Assembly: GCA_000585055.1 (NCBI GenBank)
Contig: JEMX01000044.1
Location: 1 to 64,000, forward strand
Reading direction: 5' to 3'
Origin: Candidatus Accumulibacter appositus
GTDB taxonomy: Bacteria; Pseudomonadota; Gammaproteobacteria; Burkholderiales; Rhodocyclaceae
Length of the DNA: 64,000 nt
The notes beneath the pieces were generated by a model. That model saw only the letters and a list, made by a program, of their open reading frames with translations. It was not told where the DNA came from and searched no databases. The translations under genes were made by a program, and so were the position numbers. Shown here piece after piece: positions 48,695 through 56,749 of this stretch (positions are counted from its first letter, which is position 1; each line of letters begins with the position of its first letter).

Positions 48695-48822
48695 GCTGCT
48701 CGCGCCGCGTGGATTGCTGACGTTCGGCGCGTTCGGCAGGGTCGGCTGTAGCGTGCTCGTCAAGGCAAAGGGGCCGGGATCGGACACGAGTGCGAGTACC
48801 GATTGCCGTCCGGGTAGCTTCT

Positions 48823-48840
48823 GGCCCTGGTTCCAGGGCC
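48823..48840. other. Perfect inverted repeat between the giant gene and the next PEP-CTERM gene
   Basis: GGCCCTGG-TT-CCAGGGCC can form a strong hairpin about 130 bp after the giant gene stop. No T run follows, so it is more likely an RNA-processing or stability hairpin than a simple intrinsic terminator. The rest of the 271-bp gap shows no gene. Confidence 0.5.
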
Positions 48841-48965
48841 GGTTGCGACCTGCTGCAAGCTGTTTCTGCGCCTGCCAGCGATTACTGCTCGATGACCAAT
48901 TTCGCAGCACGCCCGGAGTGCAAAAACGATCGCCTGTTGTTCAACCCTGATTTGAAGGAGATTCG

Positions 48966-49526
48966 ATGAAGATCGGTGCTTCTGCGCGTGCACTAGCGAT
49001 GTGCGCTTTCGTCCTGGCGGCGATTCCGGCTGGCGCCGCGCCGTTTTCAATAATCAGTACACCGACGAGCGGTCAGCGTGGCCAGCCGATCACCATCTCC
49101 TTGTTCGACAGCGCCGTGAGCAACCTGGAAGCGGCAGATTTCTGGCTCACCTTCGACTCCGCTGTTTTCAGCGATTTCAGCGCTTCGCCAGGCTCCGCGA
49201 CGAGCGGTTTCTCTCTGGCTGCGGGAAATCCGGTGTCGGCTGGCGGTAGCCTGTTGCAGGTGGACTTGAGTCTGGCAATCAACCTTGGCCTGCCGGTCGA
49301 TGGGGTGGCGGGCACCCTGGTGGACGTCGATTTCCTAATCAAGCCTGATGCGCCACTGGCTGATTCCGAGCTGGTCTTTGAGGCCAAGCCGTTTTCCGAC
49401 TACGCCATTCCCAGAACGGCAGGAAGGGTCAACGTAATGGGAGGATCTGTTCCCGAACCCATTTCGTCGATGCTGGTCGGTATGGCGCTTCTGACCCTCG
49501 GGGTTCTTCGCCGTCGGCGAACGTGA
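48966..49526 (+). CDS. PEP-CTERM protein with cohesin-like domain
   Basis: A 186-residue protein with AAGGAG five bases before the ATG. The N-terminus is a clear signal peptide (ALAMCAFVLAAIPAGAAP). The body (SGQRGQPITISLFDSAVSNL, ADFWLTFDSAVFSDF, TLVDVDFLIKPDAPL) resembles a cohesin-type beta-sandwich. The C-terminus has VPEP, a hydrophobic helix and RRRRT, which is a standard PEP-CTERM tag for exosortase sorting. It follows the giant dockerin/cohesin protein by 271 bp on the same strand. A natural hypothesis is that it docks the giant protein's dockerin modules at the cell surface. The cohesin call rests on pattern only. Confidence 0.85.
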   Translation: MKIGASARALAMCAFVLAAIPAGAAPFSIISTPTSGQRGQPITISLFDSAVSNLEAADFWLTFDSAVFSDFSASPGSATSGFSLAAGNPVSAGGSLLQVDLSLAINLGLPVDGVAGTLVDVDFLIKPDAPLADSELVFEAKPFSDYAIPRTAGRVNVMGGSVPEPISSMLVGMALLTLGVLRRRRT

Positions 49527-49616
49527 AAGGCAAGGGGGCATAGGCAAGGGGCGACCTTGTCGATGCTTGAGCGAGAGAAGAAGCTTTCTTTATACGATCC
49601 ATGGAGGGAGATAGCC

Positions 49617-49928
49617 ATGAACAAAGCGAGTCAAGAGGAAGTCACCCAGATGGCCGATGAAGGTCCGGTAGCGGAGCCGAAGCAGCGGATCAAGTGGCAG
49701 ACGGAAGGCCTGAAGAGCTCGTACGCCAACTTCGCCAATGCCAACTGCACGCGCGAAGAAGTGGTGCTGAACTTCGGCGTGAACAATGGTTGGGACCGAG
49801 CACAGCCGGAAGTCGAAATCCAGCTGGGGCATCGCATCATGCTCAGTCCATTTGCCGCCAAGCGCCTGGCGACCATGCTTGCGCAACTGATCGCCGAGTA
49901 TGAGGGTCGCTACGGCGAGTTGAAGTAG
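49617..49928 (+). CDS. DUF3467 family protein
   Basis: Predicted 103 residues from the ATG at 49617, preceded by GGAGGGAG; the earlier in-frame ATG at 49602 lies inside this ribosome site. The core (KSSYANFANANCTREEVVLNF, IMLSPFAAKRLATMLAQLI) matches the small DUF3467 family, whose biochemical role is unknown. The protein is soluble with no signal peptide or membrane segment. It is convergent with guaA, only 25 bp from its stop. It is probably a single-gene unit. Confidence 0.85.
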   Translation: MNKASQEEVTQMADEGPVAEPKQRIKWQTEGLKSSYANFANANCTREEVVLNFGVNNGWDRAQPEVEIQLGHRIMLSPFAAKRLATMLAQLIAEYEGRYGELK

Positions 49929-49953
49929 TGATGCGGCGGCTAGTTGGGGCTGA

Positions 49954-51519
49954 CTATTCCCACTCAATCGTCGCCGGCGGCTTGCCCGAGATGTCGTAGA
50001 CGACGCGGTTGATACCGCGCACTTCGTTGATGATCCGGTTCGAGACCTTGCCGAGCAGGCTGTGCGGCAGTTCGGCCCATTGCGCGGTCATGAAGTCCTG
50101 CGTTTCGACGGCGCGCAGGGCGACGACGTATTCGTAGGTGCGACCGTCGCCCATGACGCCGACCGACTTGACCGGCAGGAAGACGGCGAAGGCCTGGCTG
50201 GTTTTCTCGTACCAGCCGGCGGCACGCAGCTCGTCGATGAAAATGGCGTCGGCGCGGCGCAGCAGGTCGGCGAATTCGGGCTTCACTTCGCCGAGGATGC
50301 GCACCCCGAGGCCGGGGCCGGGGAAGGGGTGGCGATAGACCATGTCGTGGGCCAGGCCGAGGGCGACGCCGAGTTCGCGGACTTCGTCCTTGAACAGCTC
50401 GCGCAGCGGTTCGAGCAGCTTCAGATTGAGTTCCTCGGGCAGGCCGCCGACATTGTGGTGGCTCTTGATGGTGTGCGCTTTCTTGGTCTTGGCGCCGGCG
50501 GACTCGATTACGTCGGGGTAGATGGTTCCCTGCGCCAGCCACTTGGCATTGCCGAGCTTGGCGGCCTCGACCTGGAAGACCTCGACGAACTCGCGGCCGA
50601 TGATCTTGCGCTTCTGCTCGGGATCGGAAACGCCCTGCAGGTGGCCCATGAACTGCGCAGTGGCATCGACATGCACCACCTTGACGCCGAGATTGCGGGC
50701 AAAGGTGTGCATCACCTGCTCGGCTTCGTTGAGGCGCAGCAGGCCGTTGTCGACGAAGACGCAGGTCAGCTGGTCGCCGATCGCGCGGTGGATCAGCGCG
50801 GCGGCTACCGACGAGTCGACGCCACCCGAGAGGCCGAGGATGACTTCCTCCTGGCCGACCTGCGCGCGAATCCGCTCGACCGCTTCGCCGACATAGTCGG
50901 GCATGTTCCAGTCGTGGCCGCAGCCGCAGATGTCGCGCACGAAGCGACCGAGGATGTCCTTGCCCTTGAGGGTGTGGGTCACTTCGGGATGGAACTGCAC
51001 CGCGTAGAGCTTGCGCGCTTCGTCGGCCATGGCGGCAATCGGCGTCGACGGGTTGCTGCCGATCACCTTGAAGCCTGGGGGCAGGGTGGTGACCTTGTCG
51101 CCATGGCTCATCCAGACGTCGAGCAGCCCGTGCCCTTCGCCGTTGCGTCGGTCCTCGATGCCCCTGAACAGTTCGGAGTGGCCGCGGGCGCGCATTTCGG
51201 CATAGCCGAACTCGCGGCTGTTCGAGCTTTCGACGCTGCCGCCCAACTGGGCTGCCATCAGATGCATGCCGTAGCAGATGCCGAGCACCGGCACGCCCAG
51301 TTCGAAGACCACTTGCGGGGCTTGGAAGTCCTCGACAGCGTAGACCGAATTGGGGCCGCCGGAGAGGATGATTCCCTGTGGCTGGAAGTCGCGGATGAAT
51401 TCCTCGGAGACGTCGTAGGGATGCAGTTCGCAGTAAACCTGCTGCTCGCGGACGCGGCGGGCAATCAGCTGTGCAACCTGCGAACCGAAGTCGAGGATCA
51501 GGATTCTCTGGTGGGACAT
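49954..51519 (-). CDS. guaA: GMP synthase (glutamine-hydrolysing)
   Basis: A 521-residue enzyme that converts XMP to GMP using ATP and glutamine, the last step of guanine nucleotide synthesis in the cytoplasm. The class I amidotransferase half has the nucleophile C82 in [10 protein letters not shown], with H177 and E179 in FHPEVTHT. The ATP-pyrophosphatase half has the P-loop-like [11 protein letters not shown] (230-240). The C-terminus ends with the characteristic PPATIEWE. Length and ends match the family. It lies 58 bp downstream of guaB on the same strand, the usual guaBA order. Confidence 0.98.
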   Translation of the reverse strand: MSHQRILILDFGSQVAQLIARRVREQQVYCELHPYDVSEEFIRDFQPQGIILSGGPNSVYAVEDFQAPQVVFELGVPVLGICYGMHLMAAQLGGSVESSNSREFGYAEMRARGHSELFRGIEDRRNGEGHGLLDVWMSHGDKVTTLPPGFKVIGSNPSTPIAAMADEARKLYAVQFHPEVTHTLKGKDILGRFVRDICGCGHDWNMPDYVGEAVERIRAQVGQEEVILGLSGGVDSSVAAALIHRAIGDQLTCVFVDNGLLRLNEAEQVMHTFARNLGVKVVHVDATAQFMGHLQGVSDPEQKRKIIGREFVEVFQVEAAKLGNAKWLAQGTIYPDVIESAGAKTKKAHTIKSHHNVGGLPEELNLKLLEPLRELFKDEVRELGVALGLAHDMVYRHPFPGPGLGVRILGEVKPEFADLLRRADAIFIDELRAAGWYEKTSQAFAVFLPVKSVGVMGDGRTYEYVVALRAVETQDFMTAQWAELPHSLLGKVSNRIINEVRGINRVVYDISGKPPATIEWE

Positions 51520-51577
51520 GGCGACGCCTCAAATGAAGCGGGCGGCCCGCAGCCGCCCGTGAATCGTCGATCGATGC

Positions 51578-53038
51578 TCAATCGACGTGGTAGTTGGGAG
51601 CTTCCTTGGTGATCTGTACATCATGGACGTGCGACTCGCGGACGCCCGCCGACGAGATCTGGACGAAGGTTGCCCGCTCGTGCATTTCGGCGATCGTCCG
51701 GCAGCCGAGGTAGCCCATCGACGAGCGCAGGCCGCCCATCAATTGATGAATCACTGCCAGCACCGAGCCTTTGTAGGGAACGCGGCCTTCGATACCTTCG
51801 GGGACCAGTTTGTCGACGTTGGCCGTTGCGTCCTGGAAATAGCGGTCGGCAGCGCCGGCCGCCATGGCCCCGATCGAACCCATGCCGCGGTAGGACTTGT
51901 AGGAGCGTCCCTGGAATAGCTCGACTTCGCCGGGGGCTTCCTCGGTGCCGGCGAAGAGGCCGCCGAGCATCACCGCGTTGCCGCCAGCGGCAATCGCCTT
52001 CGAGATGTCGCCAGAGTAGCGAATCCCACCATCGGCGATCATCGGCACGCCAATGTCCTTGAGGACATCGTGGACGTTCTGGATGGCCGTGATCTGCGGC
52101 ACACCGACGCCGGCGACGATGCGCGTGGTGCAGATCGAGCCCGGACCGATGCCCACCTTGACGCCATCGGCACCGTGATCGACCATCGCCAGCGCCGCTT
52201 CGGCGGTGGCGATGTTGCCGCCGATCACTTCGACGTCCGGGAAGTTCTTCTTGATCCACTTGACGCGGTCGAGCACGCCCTGCGAATGGCCGTGCGCGGT
52301 ATCGACGACCAGGACATCGACGCCCGCCTCGGCGAGCAGTTCGACGCGTTCTTCGGTGCCCGGACCGACGCCGACGGCGGCGCCGGCACGCAGGCGTCCG
52401 GAAGCGTCCTTGCTGGCGTTCGGGTGTTCGGTGGTCTTGATGATGTCCTTGACGGTAATCAGGCCGCGCAATTCGAAAGCGTCGTTGATGACCACCACGC
52501 GTTCGAGGCGGTGCTTATGGATCACCGCCTTGCCTTCCTCGATGGTGGCCCCCTCGGGGACCGTCACCAGTCGATGCTGAGGCGTCATGATATTGCTGAC
52601 CGGCTGGTCGAGTTCGGTTTCGAAGCGCAGGTCGCGGTTGGTGACGATGCCGACGACCACCCGGCCATCGAGCACCGGTACGCCGGAGATCTTGTGCAGG
52701 GTGGTCAGCGCCAGCACGTCACGCACGGACATCTTTGGGGATACGGTAATCGGATCCTTGAGGATTCCGGATTCGAAACGCTTGACCTTGGCGACTTCGG
52801 CCGCCTGCCCCTTCGGGCTGAGGTTCTTGTGCACTATTCCGATGCCGCCTTCCTGCGCCAGGGCGATGGCTAGGCGCGCCTCGGTGACGGTGTCCATGGC
52901 TGCCGAAACGAGTGGCAGGTTGAGGCTGATGTTGCGCGTCAAACGCGTCTTGAGCGTGACGTCGCGCGGCATTACGGAAGAATGGGCGGGAACGAGGAGC
53001 ACGTCGTCGAACGTCAGCGCCCGTTGGATTAAACGCAT
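51578..53038 (-). CDS. guaB: IMP dehydrogenase
   Basis: A 486-residue enzyme that oxidises IMP to XMP with NAD, the committed step to GMP. The start is the ATG at 53038 ([18 protein letters not shown]), the conserved family start; a longer in-frame reading upstream adds only unconserved sequence and would pass through the promoter. Two CBS domains occupy about residues 93-205. The catalytic loop [17 protein letters not shown] contains C303. First gene of the guaB–guaA unit. Its promoter at 53067-53095 overlaps that of the divergent DUF4124 gene. Confidence 0.98.
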   Translation of the reverse strand: MRLIQRALTFDDVLLVPAHSSVMPRDVTLKTRLTRNISLNLPLVSAAMDTVTEARLAIALAQEGGIGIVHKNLSPKGQAAEVAKVKRFESGILKDPITVSPKMSVRDVLALTTLHKISGVPVLDGRVVVGIVTNRDLRFETELDQPVSNIMTPQHRLVTVPEGATIEEGKAVIHKHRLERVVVINDAFELRGLITVKDIIKTTEHPNASKDASGRLRAGAAVGVGPGTEERVELLAEAGVDVLVVDTAHGHSQGVLDRVKWIKKNFPDVEVIGGNIATAEAALAMVDHGADGVKVGIGPGSICTTRIVAGVGVPQITAIQNVHDVLKDIGVPMIADGGIRYSGDISKAIAAGGNAVMLGGLFAGTEEAPGEVELFQGRSYKSYRGMGSIGAMAAGAADRYFQDATANVDKLVPEGIEGRVPYKGSVLAVIHQLMGGLRSSMGYLGCRTIAEMHERATFVQISSAGVRESHVHDVQITKEAPNYHVD

Positions 53039-53043
53039 AGCCT

Positions 53044-53071
53044 TTGATCCGAGGTCACAAAAACGTATTAT
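53044..53071 (+). promoter_or_regulatory. Promoter of the DUF4124 gene, overlapping the guaB promoter
   Basis: Plus strand: -35 TTGATC (53044-53049), 16-bp spacer, -10 TATTAT (53066-53071). The -10 element shares five base pairs with the guaB -10 on the other strand, so polymerase can occupy only one promoter at a time. Confidence 0.5.
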
Positions 53072-53095
53072 ACAGCTTGCTCCCTCACCGCTGAA
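53067..53095 (-). promoter_or_regulatory. guaB promoter
   Basis: Minus strand: -35 TTCAGC (53095-53090), 17-bp spacer, perfect -10 TATAAT (53072-53067). The predicted start lies about 20 bp before the guaB ATG, giving a short leader. Confidence 0.65.
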
Positions 53096-53100
53096 CGCCC

Positions 53101-53544
53101 ATGAAGCGCATTGCTCTTGCTGCCGCGACGCTGCTTGCCGCCATTGCTGCACAGGCGCAGATTTATCAATGGCAGGATGAAAACAACAAGACGGTGATCT
53201 CCGACCGACCGCCTATCGGGAAGGTCAAGGGGGCGCGCCAGATCGAAGCCGATGCCCCGCCGGAGGGTGGCGCAAACGGCAAGACGCTGGCTGACCGCGA
53301 GATGGAGTTTCGCAAACGCGAGAAGGAAGCGCGGGAAGGCGCCGATCAGGCCGCCAAGGATCAGCGTCTGGCGGCGCAGAAAAAGGAGGACTGCGAGAAC
53401 GCGCGTCGCTCGCTGAATGCTCTGGAGTCTGGCGAGCGTGTGGCGATGCGCGACAGCAAGGGCGAACGCTATTATCTCGACGACGCGCAACGCGCGCAGG
53501 AGATCGCCAAGTTGCGCGAGGACATGCAAGCCAGCTGCCAGTGA
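53101..53544 (+). CDS. DUF4124 domain-containing exported protein
   Basis: A 147-residue protein with a short signal peptide ([20 protein letters not shown]) and, directly after it, the DUF4124 signature [18 protein letters not shown]. The rest is a charged, probably coiled-coil region rich in Lys, Glu and Arg. The domain is common in beta- and gammaproteobacterial periplasmic proteins and its role is unknown. It is divergent from guaB with 62 bp between starts. No clear ribosome site precedes the ATG. Confidence 0.88.
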   Translation: MKRIALAAATLLAAIAAQAQIYQWQDENNKTVISDRPPIGKVKGARQIEADAPPEGGANGKTLADREMEFRKREKEAREGADQAAKDQRLAAQKKEDCENARRSLNALESGERVAMRDSKGERYYLDDAQRAQEIAKLREDMQASCQ

Positions 53545-53574
53545 GCAAGGAAGAGCCGCTGCGCTGCGGTAACG

Positions 53575-53595
53575 CCGGCAAGTAAGCTTTGCCGG
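53575..53595. terminator. Hairpin between convergent DUF4124 and rnfH genes
   Basis: CCGGCAA (53575-53581) and TTGCCGG (53589-53595) form a perfect seven-base stem with a seven-base loop, in the 61-bp gap between two convergent stops. A bidirectional terminator is plausible, but it lacks a proper T run. Confidence 0.45.
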
Positions 53596-53605
53596 TCGCC
53601 CGAGG

Positions 53606-53932
53606 CTACTCGCCTTCTCCTGCGCCTTTTTTCATGACCTTGCCTTCGGCGGCACGTTGCTTGCGCACTTCTTTCGGATCGGCAATCAGCGGTCGGTAGA
53701 TTTCAACGCGGTCCTGATCGCGTAGCGCTGCGTCGGGCTTGGTGAGTTTGCCGAAAATGCCGATCTTGTTCTTGGCGAGGTCGATTTCCGGGTGCTTCGG
53801 CAGTAGTCCGGACGCTTCAATCGCCTGTCGCACCGTGCTGCCCTCTGCGAGCTGCAGGCGGACCAATTGTTGCTTGTCCGGCAAGGCGTAGATCACCTCG
53901 ATGCCGAGTAGCTCAGGCACGGGGCAGGCCAT
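53606..53932 (-). CDS. rnfH: RnfH family ubiquitin-like protein
   Basis: A 108-residue protein. IEVIYALPDKQQLVRLQL, GSTVRQAIEASGLL, KNKIGIFGK and LRDQDRVEIYRPLIADPKEVRKQRA match the RnfH (YfjF) beta-grasp family. The C-terminal tail is basic. Its exact role is unknown despite the name. It overlaps the end of ratA by 20 bp on the same strand, the arrangement conserved in many beta- and gammaproteobacteria next to smpB. Confidence 0.93.
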   Translation of the reverse strand: MACPVPELLGIEVIYALPDKQQLVRLQLAEGSTVRQAIEASGLLPKHPEIDLAKNKIGIFGKLTKPDAALRDQDRVEIYRPLIADPKEVRKQRAAEGKVMKKGAGEGE

Positions 53933-54350
53933 GCACTTCGTTGGCGCGTTTCACGAAGGCATCGACGAAAGTGTTGGCGATCTGGCTGAAAACCGGACCA
54001 ATGACTTTCTCGAACATCTTGCTGGAGAACTCGTACGACAGCTGGAACTCGATCTTGCAGGCGTAGTCGGCCAGGGGCTTGAAGCGCCACAGGCCCTCAA
54101 GGCGGCGAAACGGGCCATCAACGAGGTGGATTCTCATCCACTGCGGCGACTCCTTGTCGTTCTCGGTGGTGAAGTGCGAAGTCACGTTGCGGTAATTGAT
54201 GTGCAGCGTGGCGACGGTTCTCTGCTCGTCGCGAAACTCGCAGCGCGTCTGGCTGCACCAGGGTAGAAACTGCGGATAGTCCTCGACACGGTCGACGAGG
54301 TCGAACATCTGCTGCGATGATCGTTCGATGAGCACCGATTTCTTCACCAT
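53913..54350 (-). CDS. ratA: RatA / COQ10-type SRPBCC protein
   Basis: A 145-residue START-fold (SRPBCC) protein. The start at 54350 is preferred because AGAGG lies six bases upstream; the ATG at 54356 abuts that site. Signature stretches are [28 protein letters not shown] and [13 protein letters not shown] near the middle and [15 protein letters not shown] at the end. E. coli RatA was described as a ribosome association toxin, while its COQ10 relatives handle ubiquinone. Which applies here cannot be told from sequence. Paired with rnfH and divergent from smpB. Confidence 0.92.
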   Translation of the reverse strand: MVKKSVLIERSSQQMFDLVDRVEDYPQFLPWCSQTRCEFRDEQRTVATLHINYRNVTSHFTTENDKESPQWMRIHLVDGPFRRLEGLWRFKPLADYACKIEFQLSYEFSSKMFEKVIGPVFSQIANTFVDAFVKRANEVHGLPRA

Positions 54351-54381
54351 GGCCATCCTCTGCCGTACCCCGTGAATCCTG

Positions 54382-54398
54382 TAGAATCGAACATTCTA
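54382..54398. promoter_or_regulatory. Palindromic overlapping -10 elements for ratA and smpB
   Basis: TAGAATCGAACATTCTA is a perfect inverted repeat. TAGAAT at 54382-54387 can serve as -10 for smpB (plus), and the mirrored TAGAAT (54398-54393) as -10 for ratA (minus), the latter with an extended TGC in front. The -35 regions are weak on both sides. Confidence 0.5.
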
Positions 54399-54445
54399 GC
54401 ATCGCACGTTCCTGCCCACACCCCAATTTCCCGAGAAAAGGCACC

Positions 54446-54892
54446 ATGAGCATTGTCGCCAACAAGAAGGCTTTTCATGACTACTTCATAGAAGAGAAGG
54501 TCGAGGCGGGCTTGGTGTTGGAAGGCTGGGAAGTGAAGGCGATCCGCGCTGGCCGGGCGAGCATCAAGGAAGCCTATGTGGTTGTCCGCAAAGGCGAAGT
54601 CTTCCTCTTCGGAATGCACATCACGCCGCTGATGGCCGCATCGACGCACGTCAAGCCGGACGCGGTGCGCACCCGCAAGCTGCTCTTGCACGCCAGGCAG
54701 ATCAGCAAGATGATCGGCCAGGTCGAACGCGCGGGCTATACGCTGCTGCCGATCGACCTGCATTTCCAGCGCGGCCGCATCAAGGTCGAAATTGGTCTGG
54801 CAAAAGGCAAGAAGCAGTACGACAAGCGGCAAGCCGACAAAGACCGTGACTGGGTGCGCGAGAAGGCGCGCCTGATGCGCGCCAAAGTCTAG
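54446..54892 (+). CDS. smpB: SsrA (tmRNA)-binding protein
   Basis: A 148-residue protein required for trans-translation: it binds tmRNA and places it in stalled ribosomes. The family motifs are clear: [33 protein letters not shown] at the start, [21 protein letters not shown] in the middle, and the basic tail [15 protein letters not shown]...R that inserts into the mRNA channel. AAAAGG lies before the ATG. It is divergent from ratA–rnfH. The tmRNA gene is not in the window. Confidence 0.97.
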   Translation: MSIVANKKAFHDYFIEEKVEAGLVLEGWEVKAIRAGRASIKEAYVVVRKGEVFLFGMHITPLMAASTHVKPDAVRTRKLLLHARQISKMIGQVERAGYTLLPIDLHFQRGRIKVEIGLAKGKKQYDKRQADKDRDWVREKARLMRAKV

Positions 54893-54922
54893 GCGCCTGG
54901 GTAGGTGCGCGGCGCCGGCAGT

Positions 54923-54947
54923 GCGCGGTCGCCGGTCGCGCCCTTTT
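54923..54947 (+). terminator. Possible intrinsic terminator after smpB
   Basis: GCGCGGTC/GGTCGCGC pair with a three-base loop (two G-T wobbles), followed by CCTTTT. It lies in the 58-bp gap between the convergent smpB and the GntR gene. The T run is short, so the call is tentative. Confidence 0.4.
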
Positions 54948-54950
54948 ACG

Positions 54951-55703
54951 TCAACTGAGGTGGCGCAAAGAGCGCTGCTGTCGCTGCTCGGAATCGGCGG
55001 CTTCTTCGAGTCGCTGGCGGACGAAGTTGATGTGCGTTTGCGCCGCCAGGCGAGCAGATTCGGGCTCGCGGGCGCGAATCGCGTTGCGGATTGCCAGATG
55101 TTGCGCCATCAGTTGCCGCCCGGTTTCCGCACTCACCGCGATCTCGCGCAGGTTGCGACGCACGTGTTCGTGCAGCAGGCGTAGCACACTCCCCACCAGA
55201 TGGCCGAACAGCAGGTTGTGTGCCAATTCTGCGATGGTCAGATGAAAAGCCACATCGGCAGCGACCTGGGCACTGCGATCGTCCTCGCCGTAGGCGGCGT
55301 CGAGCTTCGCGTATGCTTGTTCCAGGCGCTGCAGATCTTCGTCGGTTGCCCGTTGCGCCGCGAGTTCGGCGGCCGAGGCTTCGATCAGATAGCGAAATTC
55401 GAGCACGTCGTCCTGCAGGCAGGGATGTTGCTCGATCAGCTGCTGCCAGGGATCCGCAAAGCTGGCCTCAAGCCGGTCGGTGACGTAGGTGCCGCCACCA
55501 TGACGACTGACCAGCAGGTCGCGCGAGACGAGCTTCTTGATCGCTTCCCGCAGTGAAGGGCGGGAGACGCCGAGTTCGCTTGCCAGCTCGCGTTCGGCAG
55601 GCAGGCGGTCGCCGGGTTTGAGGGAGCCCTCCAGGATGCGCGTCTCGATCTGATGGGCGACGGCGTCGGGAATGCGCGGGAGCTTGAGCTTGGCATAGTT
55701 CAT
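54951..55703 (-). CDS. lldR: GntR/FadR-family repressor, LldR-like
   Basis: A 250-residue protein with an N-terminal winged helix-turn-helix (RLPAERELASELGVSRPSLREAIKKL, HGGGTYV, residues about 25-75) and a C-terminal all-helical FCD ligand domain (about 90-225, with FRYLIEASAAELAA and the histidines of AFHLTIAELAHN and QHLAIRNAI that usually bind a metal). Family members closest in layout are LldR/PdhR-type repressors that respond to lactate or pyruvate. It is divergent from the lutA–lutC–lutB operon, and two TGGT-N3-ACCA boxes lie between them. The symbol rests on this context rather than on a test of the ligand. Confidence 0.85.
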   Translation of the reverse strand: MNYAKLKLPRIPDAVAHQIETRILEGSLKPGDRLPAERELASELGVSRPSLREAIKKLVSRDLLVSRHGGGTYVTDRLEASFADPWQQLIEQHPCLQDDVLEFRYLIEASAAELAAQRATDEDLQRLEQAYAKLDAAYGEDDRSAQVAADVAFHLTIAELAHNLLFGHLVGSVLRLLHEHVRRNLREIAVSAETGRQLMAQHLAIRNAIRAREPESARLAAQTHINFVRQRLEEAADSEQRQQRSLRHLS

Positions 55704-55756
55704 GCTGATCTGTTGAAGTCCTTGGCTTGTTGGCCAAAATTACTGCACCGTTAAAG

Positions 55757-55767
55757 TGGTATTACCA
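55757..55767. promoter_or_regulatory. GntR-type operator, upstream box
   Basis: TGGT-ATT-ACCA, a perfect inverted repeat 54 bp from the repressor gene start. Its centre is 169 bp from that of the second box. It matches the general TGGT-N3-ACCA pattern of FadR-subfamily operators. Confidence 0.65.
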
Positions 55768-55886
55768 GTCGGTTTCGTCAGGAAGTCCGCAGCTTCGCGG
55801 CTTCTTTTCCAGCCCTGAGCATCCGCCCGCAAGTTTAACCTCATAGGGTTACGAATTGCGGGTAATGCCCAGGGTGCGCCAGGAGA

Positions 55887-55915
55887 TTGACAAAGGAACG
55901 GGCTGCAATTAGTGT
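55887..55915 (+). promoter_or_regulatory. Promoter of the lut operon
   Basis: Perfect -35 TTGACA (55887-55892), 17-bp spacer, weak -10 TAGTGT (55910-55915). Transcription would start at about 55922, inside or next to the downstream operator. Confidence 0.5.
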
Positions 55916-55925
55916 ATGGGGCAAT

Positions 55926-55936
55926 TGGTCTTACCA
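55926..55936. promoter_or_regulatory. GntR-type operator, downstream box
   Basis: TGGT-CTT-ACCA just downstream of the predicted lut promoter and 31 bp before the lutA ATG. Repressor bound here would block initiation. Together with 55757-55767 it resembles the two-operator layout of E. coli lldPRD, where LldR can loop DNA. Confidence 0.65.
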
Positions 55937-55966
55937 CTTTTTCCGATGCGAGCACAGGAGACAGCC

Positions 55967-56749
55967 ATGGATGCAGCAGGCAGCCGCCACTACCCGGACA
56001 AGCCGGCCAAGGTCTACCTCTTCGGGACCTGTCTGATTGATATGTTTTGCCCGGAGGCGGGCATGAGCGCCGTGCACTTGCTCGAACGCGAAGGAATCGA
56101 GGTGCTGTTTCCTGCCGACCAGACCTGCTGCGGGCAACCGGCGCACAGCAGTGGCTTTCCCGAGCAGGCGCGCGCCGTCGCCCGTGCGCAGTTGGGCTTA
56201 TTTCCGGAGCCGTGGCCGGTGATCGTTCCGTCCGGTTCCTGCGCCGGCACCATGCGCCACCATTATCCCGAGATGTTTGCCGACGATCCGCAGCTGCAGG
56301 CCAAGGCGAGCGCGCTTGCCGAGCGGGTGTTCGAACTCAGCGAGTTTCTCGTGCATGTCGCCAGGGTAAGTCTGGCAGACCGGGGCGCGCCGGCACGTGT
56401 TGCCTTGCACACTTCATGTGCGGCGCGCCGCGAGATGGGTACGCACGAGCACGGGCGCGCGTTGCTGGCGCAGCTGGGGGCCGTGGAAGTGGTGTTGCAC
56501 GAACACGAGTCGGAGTGTTGCGGCTTCGGGGGCACGTTCTCGCTCAAACACCCGGCCATCTCGTCGGCGATGGCTGGCGACAAGGTCGACGCGCTCAAGG
56601 AGACCGGTGCCGAGACTTTCCTGTCCGCTGACTGCGGCTGCATGCTCAGCCTGAACCATACCCTGCAGAAACAGCGTGACGGTTTTCAGGGGCAGCACCT
56701 GGCGACTTTCCTGTGGCAGCGGACGAGTGGCGAAGGAGGGCAGCAATGA
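55967..56749 (+). CDS. lutA: L-lactate utilisation protein LutA (Fe-S oxidoreductase)
   Basis: Predicted 260 residues from the ATG at 55967, with AGGAG six bases upstream; ATGs at 55916 and 55946 lack a ribosome site and the first lies at the promoter. Two CCG domains are present: CLIDMFCPEAG with DQTCCGQPAHSSG (C54-C55), and HTSCAARREMG with CCGFGGTFSLKHP and ADCGCMLSL. These cysteines bind an iron-sulfur centre in the three-subunit LutABC (LldEFG) enzyme that oxidises L-lactate to pyruvate. The stop overlaps the lutC start (ATGA), so translation is coupled. Confidence 0.93.
   Translation: MDAAGSRHYPDKPAKVYLFGTCLIDMFCPEAGMSAVHLLEREGIEVLFPADQTCCGQPAHSSGFPEQARAVARAQLGLFPEPWPVIVPSGSCAGTMRHHYPEMFADDPQLQAKASALAERVFELSEFLVHVARVSLADRGAPARVALHTSCAARREMGTHEHGRALLAQLGAVEVVLHEHESECCGFGGTFSLKHPAISSAMAGDKVDALKETGAETFLSADCGCMLSLNHTLQKQRDGFQGQHLATFLWQRTSGEGGQQ

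Noticed and set aside
33640-48300. Cellulosome
   Set aside because: Dockerin- and cohesin-like modules are present, but no glycoside hydrolase or cellulose-binding module is seen, so a cellulose-degrading complex is not supported.
50062-51612. 516-codon plus-strand open frame over guaA
   Set aside because: Complementary to the clearly real guaA, extends past its start, and shows no recognisable domain.
55916-55966. Earlier ATG for lutA
   Set aside because: It lies at the predicted promoter -10/start and would put the operator inside the coding region; the ATG at 55967 has a proper ribosome site.
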